From Sedimentibacter saalensis (GTDB lineage: Bacteria; Bacillota; Clostridia; Tissierellales; Sedimentibacteraceae), in assembly GCF_007830175.1 (NCBI RefSeq), contig NZ_VLKH01000009.1, forward strand, positions 93,377 to 157,376: DNA of 64,000 nt, given 5' to 3'. The position numbers and the translations under genes are program-made. Of this stretch, positions 43,466 through 52,611 are shown one piece after another. The first letter of the stretch is position 1, and the number at the start of each line of letters is the position of its first letter. The notes under the pieces are model-generated. The model was not told where the DNA came from. It searched no databases and saw nothing but the letters and a program-made list of their open reading frames with translations.

Positions 43466-44722
43466 TTAGCTCAATATAAAGTAATATGAGTTTTTTAAGT
43501 ATTCCTGCCTGTATTTGATGGTAAGTTTTTTAAGGTGACTTTTAACTGTCTGAAGGGATGTTTCCGACTTCATGTATTCATCCACCAGCTTCATGAAAAT
43601 GCTTTTTTCATTTTCTGTTGCCACGCCCTTAAAATATCCCCATACATGCTGCAGCGAGTTTATGGCATGGCCCTTCTCCTCTTTCTTTGACATTGCAAAT
43701 TCGAGAATATTATAAAAACCCACAGCATCATAAACATTCTTGTTCTTTAACATTTGCCTTATTTTTAAATAAACCTCAGGTGATTTTTCCAGCACGCTGT
43801 ACTTGTACCTGCTCCATTCCTTTTCAAGATACTTGATATTTTCATGTTGAACTGTTGAGTTGATGCATTTTATGCAGGAAATGTTTTTGTCCTTAACTTC
43901 AAGCATTATATCTAAATTTTCTCCTCCCACATGTTTGTAAAACTCCATGAATTCATTGATTCCTATTGTTTCAGAATGTGAGCCTTTCTTTTTATGAGGA
44001 TTTTGCTGAGAATAGTGTACTTTCTGCCTGCCGTCACTAATATTCCAAGTCTTGCTGCACTCCTTTATCCAGAAATCATCACTTGAGTTATCATAAGGAT
44101 TTGCAGTATTGTGCAAATTGTCATATACAACTGGTATGTTAAGCTGAACTCCTGCTTCAAGCACATCTCGTACATTAAATGATTTATCGTCATTTTCTAT
44201 AACAAGTCTGTTCTTTATGTTTTCGTCAAGCAGTTTATAATTGTCCATGAATCTCATAATGGCTGATTTTTTATCTCCATAAACTCCTCCTATGTGGAGA
44301 ATTATTTTCGAATCTCTTCCAGCATTCAGACAGTCCAGAAAGTGGTTGTGGTAAATGAGGTCTTCCACAGCTCTATGAACCACCTCGTGTTTTGGAGAGT
44401 TCAAAACTGTGTATTGACCGGGATGCATGGAAACCCTCATGTTGCTTTTTTTGATTTTTTCTCCTATTATTTGAAATCTCTCTTCGAAAATATCCCACCA
44501 GGGAATGTTGTTTACAACGCTTGAGCCAAAAGGAATGATGTCGGAACTTATTCTGAATAGGTTTATATTGTTTTCAATGTTGTAATCAATTATATTTTCA
44601 AGTGATGTAAGATTGTGTTCAATAAGTCCCAGAAGTTTTTCATATCCTGCATTCTTGATTGTGCAGCTTTTAAATCCTGCGTTATGTACACCAACTGTAA
44701 GACATGCATATCCTATACTCAT
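43466..44722 (-). CDS. uvsE: UV damage endonuclease UvsE
   Basis: 418 residues from the ATG after AGGAGG. TIM-barrel nuclease with the conserved GYACLTVG start, FRISSDIIPFGSS, SMHPGQYTVLNSP, IENDDKSF (Glu ligand), VVYDNLHN and HYSQQNP motifs. It nicks DNA 5' of cyclobutane dimers and other lesions, starting alternative excision repair. Monocistronic; useful in spores exposed to UV. Confidence 0.95.
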   Translation of the reverse strand: MSIGYACLTVGVHNAGFKSCTIKNAGYEKLLGLIEHNLTSLENIIDYNIENNINLFRISSDIIPFGSSVVNNIPWWDIFEERFQIIGEKIKKSNMRVSMHPGQYTVLNSPKHEVVHRAVEDLIYHNHFLDCLNAGRDSKIILHIGGVYGDKKSAIMRFMDNYKLLDENIKNRLVIENDDKSFNVRDVLEAGVQLNIPVVYDNLHNTANPYDNSSDDFWIKECSKTWNISDGRQKVHYSQQNPHKKKGSHSETIGINEFMEFYKHVGGENLDIMLEVKDKNISCIKCINSTVQHENIKYLEKEWSRYKYSVLEKSPEVYLKIRQMLKNKNVYDAVGFYNILEFAMSKKEEKGHAINSLQHVWGYFKGVATENEKSIFMKLVDEYMKSETSLQTVKSHLKKLTIKYRQEYLKNSYYFILS

Positions 44723-44740
44723 AATTCCTCCTATAATAAA

Positions 44741-44759
44741 AGAGTTGCTGTGCAACTCT
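44741..44759 (-). terminator. Terminator of the DMT-EFR1 operon, separated from it by a repeat element
   Basis: Stem AGAGTTGC/GCAACTCT with a TGT loop, then TTTTATTAT on the minus strand. It overlaps the uvsE leader. Confidence 0.7.
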
Positions 44760-44846
44760 CAGATTATTGACAAATATGGGCGGATCTTGTATCTGCCCGT
44801 TGTCAAATCAATAATTTTCTTATCTTCGGGAGGACAGTAGTCCACC
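44760..44846. repeat. Hairpin repeat element, copy 6 (GGGCGGA core)
   Basis: CAGATTATTGACAAAT leads into ATGGGCGGATC...GATCTGCCC-like arms, then TTGTCAAATCAATAAT, the inverse of the leading motif. It fills the gap between the EFR1 stop and the terminator hairpin. Confidence 0.8.
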
Positions 44847-45689
44847 TTACATTATTAAGAAAAACTCCGGCAATTTTCTAGCCTCGTTTTCTTCTTCTAG
44901 TTCTATTTTGTGTTTCACAAAATTCTCATCGTCAAAATATTTTGCATGTACAGGGCATTTTTTTATGCAAGCGCAGCATTTTATGCATATGCCATTGAGT
45001 GTTGATACGTTATCATAATCAATGCTTCCCATGGGACACACTTCTGCGCAAATTTTACAGTCTGTGCATGAATCACCGGTCTTTGGAGTAATTTTTCTGA
45101 AGTCCACCGGATTACCTTCTCTGTCCTTTGGTTTGTAGTAATCCCTGTAAACTTTTTCTATTACCTTATATTCATTAACTGCATTGATTTTTGGTTCTTC
45201 ATTTATTATTTTAATGATTTTTGCTGCAAAATCAGCAGCTGTATTCATATCTTCTTCATCAGGCCTGTTCATGGCAAGTGTGTCAGAAAATGAATGTTCA
45301 CCAATAAATGCACAGCCACATAAAACATTAAAACCATCTTCATCGAGTATGTCCCAAAGTTCCTTCAAGGCATCGTCATAATTTCTGTTTCCGTACATGA
45401 CAATGGCTACAGCCGTTGCTTTGTTTCCTTTGACTGTGTTCAGGAACTTAAGAAGTACGTTTGGAACCCTTCCTGCTATAACCGGAACCCCTACTACCAC
45501 TATGTCATCTTCCGTAAATGAATACTGTTTTTTTCTTGCTTCAGGCAATGTGAAATCAATTATTTCCCACGAATTCTGCCCTGCTCCTGCTGAAATCTCC
45601 AGCGCCAATTTTTCAGTGATTTTTTTTGTTGTTCCTGTGGCGCTAAAATAAAATGCACTGATTTTTCTGTTAATAATCTCTCTCTCCAT
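44847..45689 (-). CDS. EFR1-type flavodoxin/ferredoxin fusion
   Basis: 280 residues: N-terminal flavodoxin-like domain (FYFSATGTTKKITEKLA, the FMN phosphate loop) and a C-terminal pair of [4Fe-4S] motifs (CTDCKICAEVCPMG at about 210-223 and CIKCCACIKKCPVHA at about 234-248). Such single-chain electron carriers are common in Clostridia; the partner enzyme is unknown. It starts 1 bp after the DMT transporter stop, so the two are one operon. Confidence 0.92.
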   Translation of the reverse strand: MEREIINRKISAFYFSATGTTKKITEKLALEISAGAGQNSWEIIDFTLPEARKKQYSFTEDDIVVVGVPVIAGRVPNVLLKFLNTVKGNKATAVAIVMYGNRNYDDALKELWDILDEDGFNVLCGCAFIGEHSFSDTLAMNRPDEEDMNTAADFAAKIIKIINEEPKINAVNEYKVIEKVYRDYYKPKDREGNPVDFRKITPKTGDSCTDCKICAEVCPMGSIDYDNVSTLNGICIKCCACIKKCPVHAKYFDDENFVKHKIELEEENEARKLPEFFLIM

Positions 45690-45690
45690 A

Positions 45691-46602
45691 TTATTCCTGC
45701 TTTATTTTATTTTTATTACGTGACGATAATAATTCGCCAAAATTTATTTCCATTATAAAAATGCTTGTAATCATAAGCACTGCTCCCACATACGACTTTG
45801 CAGTAAGAATTTCTCCTGCAACGAAAAATGCAACAATTCCCGCAAACAATGTTTCCAGGGAAAAAATAATACCTACGTGAGAGGCATTTGTATATTGTTG
45901 AGCAATTGCCTGTACAATAAATGCCACTCCCGTGCAGAACACAGCCAGGAACAACACAGGAGCCCATATTTTGGGTTCTGTTGGCAAATGTGGTGTTTCA
46001 AACACAAAAGCCAAGATTAAATTAAATAATCCTGTAAATCCAAGTTGAAAAACTCCCAGCTGGAATGGATTCACCTCTTCATGGGCAACAACTTTCTCCG
46101 TTACCAATAAATCAATGGCATACATGAAAGCGCACATGATGGAGAGAAGATCTCCCTTTAAATTTGCATAGTTAATTGTAAAACTTTCGGTAAGTGTCAA
46201 GAGCCCTATTCCAATGAGAGTCATAAACACAGCAAGAATGACTTTTTTGTCCGGTATTTTTCTGTACACAATGCTGGACAATATGGGTGTAAAAATTACA
46301 GTCAACCCACAAAGAAATCCTGTATTTGACAAAGTTGTATACTGAATGCCGAACGTTGCTCCTATGTAAACAACAACAAGAATGGCTGACAGCAGCACGC
46401 TGTACTTCAGCGTTGCCTTAGAAACGTTTTTTAGTTTCGTAAAAGCCAATATTCCTGCAACTGCAAATGCAATGAGAAACCTGTTTGCATTAAGTGTAAA
46501 CGAACCCATATCTTCAAGACTCAAATCCACCAGGTAGTAAGAAACCCCCCAGCTTAATGTTACAAGCAGCAGCATTAAGTCTGCCTTTAATTGCTTAGAC
46601 AT
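45691..46602 (-). CDS. EamA/DMT-family drug/metabolite transporter
   Basis: 303 residues with ten helices made of two EamA repeats (about 8-140 and 150-295). Motifs such as LSWGVSYYLVDLSL, FLIAFAVAGIL and HVGIIFSLETLFAGIVAFFVAGE are typical of this exporter family. Substrate unknown. First gene of the pair with EFR1. Confidence 0.9.
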   Translation of the reverse strand: MSKQLKADLMLLLVTLSWGVSYYLVDLSLEDMGSFTLNANRFLIAFAVAGILAFTKLKNVSKATLKYSVLLSAILVVVYIGATFGIQYTTLSNTGFLCGLTVIFTPILSSIVYRKIPDKKVILAVFMTLIGIGLLTLTESFTINYANLKGDLLSIMCAFMYAIDLLVTEKVVAHEEVNPFQLGVFQLGFTGLFNLILAFVFETPHLPTEPKIWAPVLFLAVFCTGVAFIVQAIAQQYTNASHVGIIFSLETLFAGIVAFFVAGEILTAKSYVGAVLMITSIFIMEINFGELLSSRNKNKIKQE

Positions 46603-46705
46603 TTTATCCCTCTATATCAATGAAATTTTATTCTATAATTCAATATATATTATATCTTAAACATTAAAAATTTACAATTGCATAGTCATTATTTCATTCA
46701 GTAAT

Positions 46706-46785
46706 CTATTTAGAAAAATTTCGAAATAGGTATTGACATTTATGTTTTACTGGATTATAATCTATTTAGAAAAACATCTAAATAG
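46706..46785 (+). promoter_or_regulatory. sdpRI promoter flanked by two SdpR-type operators
   Basis: TTGACA (46733-46738), 17 bp, TATAAT (46756-46761). The upstream operator CTATTTAGA-N6-TCGAAATAG is at 46706-46729. A perfect operator CTATTTAGA-N6-TCTAAATAG is at 46762-46785, immediately after the -10 over the start site. Confidence 0.92.
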
Positions 46786-46799
46786 TGAGAGGTGATAAA

Positions 46800-47075
46800 T
46801 TGGGATTCCCAGAAACTTTTAAGGCGCTTTCCGATCCGGTACGAAGAGAAATACTTGTGATGCTCAAGGATGGAAAAATGTCTGCAGGAGAAATATCAGA
46901 ACACTTTGACATGACAGGCGCTACCATATCCTACCACCTGTCACAGCTTAAGAAAGCTGGATTGATTTTTGAAAGCAAATATAAGAATTTTATTTATTAT
47001 GAAATAAATATTTCCGTATTTGAAGAGGTTATGTTGTGGTTCACCCAGTTTGGAGGTATGAAAAATGAAAATTAA
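46800..47075 (+). CDS. sdpR: SdpR-family ArsR-type autorepressor
   Basis: 91 residues from a TTG start four bases after AGGTGA; an earlier in-frame GTG lies inside the operator with no ribosome site. Winged-helix ArsR fold: ALSDPVRREILVMLKDGKMSAGEISEHFDMTGATISYHLSQLKKAGL. It has no metal-binding Cys, as expected for SdpR rather than a metal sensor. It overlaps sdpI by 11 bp, and SdpR-SdpI pairs normally autorepress and signal through SdpI. Confidence 0.92.
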   Translation: MGFPETFKALSDPVRREILVMLKDGKMSAGEISEHFDMTGATISYHLSQLKKAGLIFESKYKNFIYYEINISVFEEVMLWFTQFGGMKNEN

Positions 47076-47703
47076 ATTTGACAAAATGCTTATTTTAACC
47101 ACTGTTATATGTATTCTTCCCGTAATAATGTCACTGATTGTCTTTGACCGTCTTCCGGATCAGATTCCGGTTCACTGGAACTTCAAAGGCGAGGTAGACA
47201 ACTACGCTTCAAAGGCATTTGGAGCATTTGGACTTCCTTTTTTAATGGCTTTCATCAACTTCATAGTGCATATGAGCCTTAACAATGATCCTAAGAAAGC
47301 CAATTATTCAGTTGTTCTAAAGCAGTTTTCTCTATGGCTCATACCTGTGATGACATTGTTCCTGGTTCCTGTTACTCTTCTCATTTCCATGGGCTATGAC
47401 ATCAAAATAAATATAGTTGTTCCGGTTTTTGTTGGTATTATTATAATAATATGCGGCAACTATCTTCCGAAGTGCAAACAAAATTACACAATGGGTATTA
47501 AGCTTCCATGGACATTGAACAGTGAGGAAAACTGGAACAAGACACATCATCTGGCAGGTTTTATTTGGACCATAGGAGGAATACTTCTTGTTTTGACCAC
47601 ATTTTTAAACGTGAATTCTTTGCCGCTTCTCCTAACTATAGTATTTTCCCTGGTTTTTGTACCGGCAATATATTCATACATGCTTTATAAAAAAGGAATT
47701 TAG
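47065..47703 (+). CDS. sdpI: SdpI family immunity/signal membrane protein
   Basis: 212 residues with six membrane helices. The DUF1648 N-terminus DRLPDQIPVHWNFKGEVDNY and the C-terminal block MGIKLPWTLNSEENWNKTHHLAG are the SdpI hallmarks. In Bacillus SdpI protects against the SDP toxin and sequesters SdpR; no sdpABC toxin genes are in this window, so this looks like an orphan immunity/sensor unit. Confidence 0.94.
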   Translation: MKIKFDKMLILTTVICILPVIMSLIVFDRLPDQIPVHWNFKGEVDNYASKAFGAFGLPFLMAFINFIVHMSLNNDPKKANYSVVLKQFSLWLIPVMTLFLVPVTLLISMGYDIKINIVVPVFVGIIIIICGNYLPKCKQNYTMGIKLPWTLNSEENWNKTHHLAGFIWTIGGILLVLTTFLNVNSLPLLLTIVFSLVFVPAIYSYMLYKKGI

Positions 47704-47706
47704 CAA

Positions 47707-47732
47707 AAGGCGCAGAAAATTTTCTGCGCCTT
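47707..47732. terminator. Terminator between sdpI and flavodiiron gene 2
   Basis: Perfect 13-bp palindrome arms AAGGCGCAGAAAA/TTTTCTGCGCCTT between convergent genes. Confidence 0.85.
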
Positions 47733-47736
47733 ACTT

Positions 47737-48939
47737 TTACTTCATTGATTCAATTATTTTGTCAACAAATTCATCAATTGCTTTGTGCTGCTCTTCTTTC
47801 ATTGATGATGTTATTTCAATGGGATTCCCAATTATTTCAACATTTTTCATTGTACATGCTATTTCTTCCATGACCTTTGATGCTCTTGGTGCCCAGGAGC
47901 CGTTTCCTACCAGTGCAACCTTCCTGTTCTGAAACTGAAGTGCTGCAAGTTCCTTCATGAGGTTTTCCATTCCATAGTAAAGTCCAAGGTTGTATGTTGG
48001 AGATGCAAAAATTATGTGGCTGTATTTCCAAGCATCAGAAATGATGTATGAAGGATGTGTCTTAGAAACATCATACATGTGCATATCTTTCACACCTTTG
48101 ACAGCAAGCTTATTTGCAATTACATTCATTACATTTTCCGTATTGCCGTACATTGAAGCATAAACCAACATTACACTTTTCTTTTCAGGTTCATACCTGC
48201 TCCACAAATCATATTTATTTAAAATGTATGACAGGTTGTTTCTCCACACCGGTCCGTGAAGAGGACAAATCATTTTTATCTCACATGATGACAATTTCTT
48301 CATTACAGCCTGAACCTGCTGTCCGTACTTGCCAACTATATTGGCATAGTAGCGCCTTGCTTCTTCCGCATATGTGCATTCAAAATCAGTGTCATCTGAA
48401 AAAAGATTTCCGGATAGTGCTCCAAATGAACCGAAGGCATCTGCTGAGAATAGAATTTTTTCAGTCATTTCATAGGTAAACATAACTTCGGGCCAATGAA
48501 CCATGGGTGCAAAGAAGAATTTCAGGCTGTGTTCTCCAATACATAGAACATCGCCTTCTTTAACTTCATGCATGTTCATGTGGAAGTCAAAATTGTAAAA
48601 CTGGCTTATCATCTGGAATGTTTTTTTATTTCCTACAATTTTAATGTTTGGGTACCTTCTTACTATTTCTTCAATGTTTGCGCAGTGGTCAGGCTCCATG
48701 TGGTTTAAGACAAGATAATCAAGATTTCTTCCGTCCAAAGCTTCAATTATGTTTTCAATAAACTGTCTGCTAATAGACTGATCAACAGTGTCTATGAGTG
48801 CAGTTTCACTATCTATGATTACAAATGAGTTATAGCATACCCCAGACGGTATTGGAAACATATTTTCAAAACGCTCAAGTCTTCTGTCATTTCCCCCAAC
48901 CCAAATTATATTCTTGCTTATATTTTGTATACAGTGCAT
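47737..48939 (-). CDS. Flavodiiron protein (FprA-type), copy 2
   Basis: 400 residues. Diiron motif H80-x-E82-x-D84-H85 (NHMEPDH), HWPEVMF and FSADAFGSFG, then a flavodoxin domain from about residue 258 (LVYASMYGNTENVM). It is clearly diverged from the copy at 7.6 kb and is monocistronic. Two paralogues may divide O2 and NO reduction or respond to different signals. Confidence 0.94.
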   Translation of the reverse strand: MHCIQNISKNIIWVGGNDRRLERFENMFPIPSGVCYNSFVIIDSETALIDTVDQSISRQFIENIIEALDGRNLDYLVLNHMEPDHCANIEEIVRRYPNIKIVGNKKTFQMISQFYNFDFHMNMHEVKEGDVLCIGEHSLKFFFAPMVHWPEVMFTYEMTEKILFSADAFGSFGALSGNLFSDDTDFECTYAEEARRYYANIVGKYGQQVQAVMKKLSSCEIKMICPLHGPVWRNNLSYILNKYDLWSRYEPEKKSVMLVYASMYGNTENVMNVIANKLAVKGVKDMHMYDVSKTHPSYIISDAWKYSHIIFASPTYNLGLYYGMENLMKELAALQFQNRKVALVGNGSWAPRASKVMEEIACTMKNVEIIGNPIEITSSMKEEQHKAIDEFVDKIIESMK

Positions 48940-49136
48940 AATTTTCCTCCTGTTATGCTATGTAGTAGTTTTATTGATATTTGCATAAATTATATCACAC
49001 AAAGGTATTTCGTGAAATATTTTTGACGACAAAATGAGATTATTTTTTCAAATTCTATTAAACAGGGATTACAAAAGCAAGTTGACTACGTAGATAATTA
49101 AATGTAAAATAAAATAACAAATTAGGGAGAATGACT

Positions 49137-49826
49137 ATGAAATATGAAGTAATAATGTTTGACGCAGATGATACACTGTTTGATTTTAAAAAAGCAGAAA
49201 AGGAAGCTTTTAAGAATACAATGGTTGGTTATGGTATCAATTATGATGAAAATTACCACTACAAAATATATGATGAAATAAACACTGCACTGTGGAGAGA
49301 TTTCGATAATGGGCTCATAACTCAGGAAAATTTGAAATACCAGCGTTTCAAAGAACTGTCCCATAGACTGGGTGCAGGATTTGATGAGTATGAGTTTGCA
49401 GAAATTTATATGAAAAATTTGTCTCAAGGTTCATTCCTGTATGAAGACAGCATTCCATTGGTGGAGAGCCTCAAGAATGATTACCGTATGACAATTATAA
49501 CAAACGGACTTACAGATGTGCAGCACAACAGGGTAAGAAATTCTGCCATAGGTAAGTACATGGAAGAAGTTATAATATCAGAGGAAGTGGGTCTTTCAAA
49601 ACCTGATTTCAGAATTTTTGACTATGCACTTAAAAAAATCAATTACCATGACAAAAGCAAGGTTATAATGGTGGGTGACAGTCTCACCACGGACATACAG
49701 GGAGGAATCAACTCAGGAATTGACACATGCTGGTACAATCCGGATAAAAACGTAAATAAATCAAAATTTAAACCTACATATGAAATATCTCAGCTCATGA
49801 TGCTGAAACAAATACTTGAAAATTAA
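49137..49826 (+). CDS. HAD-superfamily noncanonical pyrimidine nucleotidase (YjjG-like)
   Basis: 229 residues. HAD motif I is MFDADDTLFDF, motif II TIITNG, motif III the SKPDFRIF Lys, and motif IV VGDSLTTDIQGG. The YjjG group dephosphorylates noncanonical pyrimidine nucleotides. I place the start at the second ATG (49137), because GGGAGA lies six bases before it and directly abuts the first. Confidence 0.9.
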   Translation: MKYEVIMFDADDTLFDFKKAEKEAFKNTMVGYGINYDENYHYKIYDEINTALWRDFDNGLITQENLKYQRFKELSHRLGAGFDEYEFAEIYMKNLSQGSFLYEDSIPLVESLKNDYRMTIITNGLTDVQHNRVRNSAIGKYMEEVIISEEVGLSKPDFRIFDYALKKINYHDKSKVIMVGDSLTTDIQGGINSGIDTCWYNPDKNVNKSKFKPTYEISQLMMLKQILEN

Positions 49827-49837
49827 AAAAGTCAATT

Positions 49838-49920
49838 TGCATTAGCTCAGATTGATGACAAAATTGTTGGATATATAATACGGGCGGACACAAGGTCCGC
49901 CCATACAACTTATTCTGTTA
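49838..49920. repeat. Hairpin repeat element, copy 7 (intact GGGCGGAC hairpin)
   Basis: CTCAGATTGATGACAAA precedes a perfect hairpin GGGCGGAC-ACAAG-GTCCGCCC (49882-49902). This is the unbroken form of the hairpin split at 35.0 kb. It lies between the GH18 stop and a T-tract (49831-49840 region, minus strand). Confidence 0.82.
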
Positions 49921-49924
49921 TAAT

Positions 49925-51382
49925 TTAATTATTAAGACTTTCGTAGAGAGAATTCAACAACACTTTGTTCGGGTCCTGGCTTAATTCCCATACTGCAGCT
50001 CCCCCTAGCCCCTTAGTGTTTATGTAATTTGCCTTAAGAGACATTGAGGCAGCATCATCATAGCTTATGAAAATTTTTCCGTTGTAAAGCCATGGAACCA
50101 TGGACTGTTCATGAAAATATCTTACAAAGCCAGCTTTGTTTATGTAATTTGCTTCGATACTTGAATAACTCAAAGATTTTCCTGTTGAAAAAGTCTGATA
50201 GAGGCCATTGTTGCCTGTGCTTGAAGTTTCATATAAATATCCGTAAAACGGAACTCCCGCTACCAGTTTTTCCTTTGGGAAACCTGCATTTATCCAGGCA
50301 TTGACACTTGAATCAACGCTCCACTTGTACTGCAAAGAGGCATCAGTGTTGTTGTAAAGAGGTGCATTGAAATCTGTGTAGGAATCCCATGTACCATGAA
50401 TATCATATGTCATGAGTGTGGCATAGTCTACATATTCATGAAAAATGCCAGGCTCGGTGTTTCCTATGTAGTAATTGCTAGCACCGCCTGCAATTGTTAA
50501 AAGATAATGCTTGTTGTCCTTCAAGCCTTGTTCATCCATTTTTTCACGTATTTTTTTCAACAGAAGTGTAAAGTTTTGCTTGTCTTCAGGGCGCCTTGAA
50601 TTTTCAGCCAGGCCGCCGCCTACAGGGTATTCCCAGTCAAGGTCTACGCCGTCAAGTCCATACTTTGTAATGAACTCAACACACCCGGATGCAAAGGCTG
50701 ATCTTGATGTTTCAGTTGCAGCAGCATCTGAGAACTTTCCGGACCATGTCCAGCCGCCAACTGAAATCAGAATTTTCAAATCAGGATTGATTATTTTTAA
50801 GTCTTGAAGCATTTTAAAATTGGCAGGATCCTTATCAGGATATCCCATTACTAATTTAAAATCAGAACCGATATTAGCAAATGCGTAATTTATGTGGGTA
50901 AGCTTGCTTGCATCAAGCTTGTTCGGAGTAAATCCGGAATATGCAGACCACGCAGCATAATAGCCCACAATTTTCTTTGTAGATTCTGTTGGAAGATCAG
51001 GAGCATAATCCTTTGACAAAGTCACAGTTATAACATTGCTTGGCTTTGAGAGATTTCTCTTCACATCCTTAGCCTTTATGTAAAATTCATATTCAGTTCC
51101 CGGAGTCAAATTTTCGACTGTATAAGTGCAGTTTAAAGTTGATGCGAAATATGTACCGTCCTTGTAAATGCTGTATGCATTGACACCCACATTGTCCGTT
51201 GATGCATCCCACTTAAGAGTAACCGATGTTTCATTTGCATACGTCATATGAAGATTGGCTGGAGCTGTTGGCGGCTGCTTGTCCGCTTTGTCTGCAAATG
51301 CAAAGTTGTCGAAAGACAAAACGAGCAGCACAAAGGCAAGAGCAATTGATAACGTTTTTTTGATTTTTAAGTTCTTATTCAT
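49925..51382 (-). CDS. Secreted GH18 chitinase-like protein with fibronectin III domain
   Basis: 485 residues from the ATG after AGGAGA. A signal peptide (1-30) is followed by a fibronectin III domain (about 36-122, PPTAPANLHMTYANETSVTL) and a GH18 TIM barrel (about 137-485). The catalytic DGVDLDWE motif is intact, with Glu251 as acid and the two upstream Asp present, and SVGGWTWS is conserved. It should hydrolyse chitin, chito-oligosaccharides or related GlcNAc polymers outside the cell. Confidence 0.94.
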   Translation of the reverse strand: MNKNLKIKKTLSIALAFVLLVLSFDNFAFADKADKQPPTAPANLHMTYANETSVTLKWDASTDNVGVNAYSIYKDGTYFASTLNCTYTVENLTPGTEYEFYIKAKDVKRNLSKPSNVITVTLSKDYAPDLPTESTKKIVGYYAAWSAYSGFTPNKLDASKLTHINYAFANIGSDFKLVMGYPDKDPANFKMLQDLKIINPDLKILISVGGWTWSGKFSDAAATETSRSAFASGCVEFITKYGLDGVDLDWEYPVGGGLAENSRRPEDKQNFTLLLKKIREKMDEQGLKDNKHYLLTIAGGASNYYIGNTEPGIFHEYVDYATLMTYDIHGTWDSYTDFNAPLYNNTDASLQYKWSVDSSVNAWINAGFPKEKLVAGVPFYGYLYETSSTGNNGLYQTFSTGKSLSYSSIEANYINKAGFVRYFHEQSMVPWLYNGKIFISYDDAASMSLKANYINTKGLGGAAVWELSQDPNKVLLNSLYESLNN

Positions 51383-51527
51383 GATAATTCTCCTATGTTG
51401 TAGTGATACAAGTATAGCATAGCCCCTTTTATTAAGGTAATGCAATATATGGCAAGTTGTTTTGCACTTAGTTTTTCAGCCATAATAATCCATGATTTTG
51501 CATTGAATAGCCCTTATCACATAAAAA

Positions 51528-51549
51528 GTTCCGGCAAATTTGCCGGAAC
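51528..51549 (-). terminator. Terminator of degV
   Basis: Perfect 11-bp arms GTTCCGGCAAA/TTTGCCGGAAC followed on the minus strand by TTTTTAT. Confidence 0.85.
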
Positions 51550-51563
51550 CTAATACTATACAA

Positions 51564-52451
51564 TTAATCTATCCTTTTGTCACCGTAGAAGAATAAGGCA
51601 ACTGTGCCCGGACCAGTGTGTGAGCCTATTACGGTTCCAACGCTGTTTATCATTATCTTACCGTCCAATTTGAGGAATTTGCTTTCGATTAAATCAGCAA
51701 CTTTTCTGGCATCTTCATAGCAGGCTGAGTTAGATATGTAGCACCTGCCTGAATAATCAAGCTTGTTTTCCGCATGTTCTTCCATTCTTGTAACAATTTC
51801 TTCAATAACGTGTTTTTTCCCTCTGTATTTTGACCGAGGTATGAGTTTTCCTTCATGGTTCATGTTGAGGAGAGGGCAAATATGGAGCATTGTTCCGACT
51901 ATATTTGAAGCTGCTGAAATTCTGCCGCCTCTGTAGTAACTTGTAAGGTCAGTTGAAAAAAACCAGTGGTTGACTCTCAGTTTGTTTTCCTCAAGCCATT
52001 GAAATGTTTCCTCAATTGTGCTCCCTCCATCCCGCATGTCGCAGGCAGATGTTACAAGTAGTCCGTAACCTGATGATGCCCCCAGAGAATCCACAATCAT
52101 TATTTTTCTTTCAGGATACTTTTCCATGAGTTCTTCTCTTGCAATGTTAGCAGAGTTGTATGTACCGGAAAGTCCGGATGACAACGAAATATGCAGTATG
52201 TCTTTTCCTTCCTTAAGCAACGGCTCGAAAAATTCTACAAATTGAGCTGCATTTACTTGAGACGTAGTTGGCTTTGATCCATCTGATATTTTTTTATAAA
52301 ACTCTTCAAAGGGCATTGATTGACCTAAATCGTCCTCATATTCTATTCCGTCCATAATAAAATGAAAGCAAACAAATGGTACATTTCTAGATTTAAAAAA
52401 TTCAAGAGGCATATCTGCAGTTGAACAGGATGTGACAATAAAATCAGACAT
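51564..52451 (-). CDS. DegV family fatty-acid-binding protein
   Basis: 295 residues. The DegV signature is spread over VTSCSTADMPLEF, PTTSQVNAAQF, HISLSSGLSGTYNSA and the RGGRISAAS loop. Family members (FakB) present fatty acids to a kinase for phospholipid synthesis. No fakA is nearby. Cytoplasmic, monocistronic. Confidence 0.92.
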   Translation of the reverse strand: MSDFIVTSCSTADMPLEFFKSRNVPFVCFHFIMDGIEYEDDLGQSMPFEEFYKKISDGSKPTTSQVNAAQFVEFFEPLLKEGKDILHISLSSGLSGTYNSANIAREELMEKYPERKIMIVDSLGASSGYGLLVTSACDMRDGGSTIEETFQWLEENKLRVNHWFFSTDLTSYYRGGRISAASNIVGTMLHICPLLNMNHEGKLIPRSKYRGKKHVIEEIVTRMEEHAENKLDYSGRCYISNSACYEDARKVADLIESKFLKLDGKIMINSVGTVIGSHTGPGTVALFFYGDKRID

Positions 52452-52611
52452 ATTATAACTCCTTTTTTTATTTTACAAATTATTTTATCATGAAAATATT
52501 GCAGATTTAGTCGAAGTTTATCCGAAAAATCAACGCTTAAATGCAATTAAGTTTATTATTCCAAAAATTACATCTATTTACATTATAAATTATTGAAATT
52601 ATATGTCAAGT

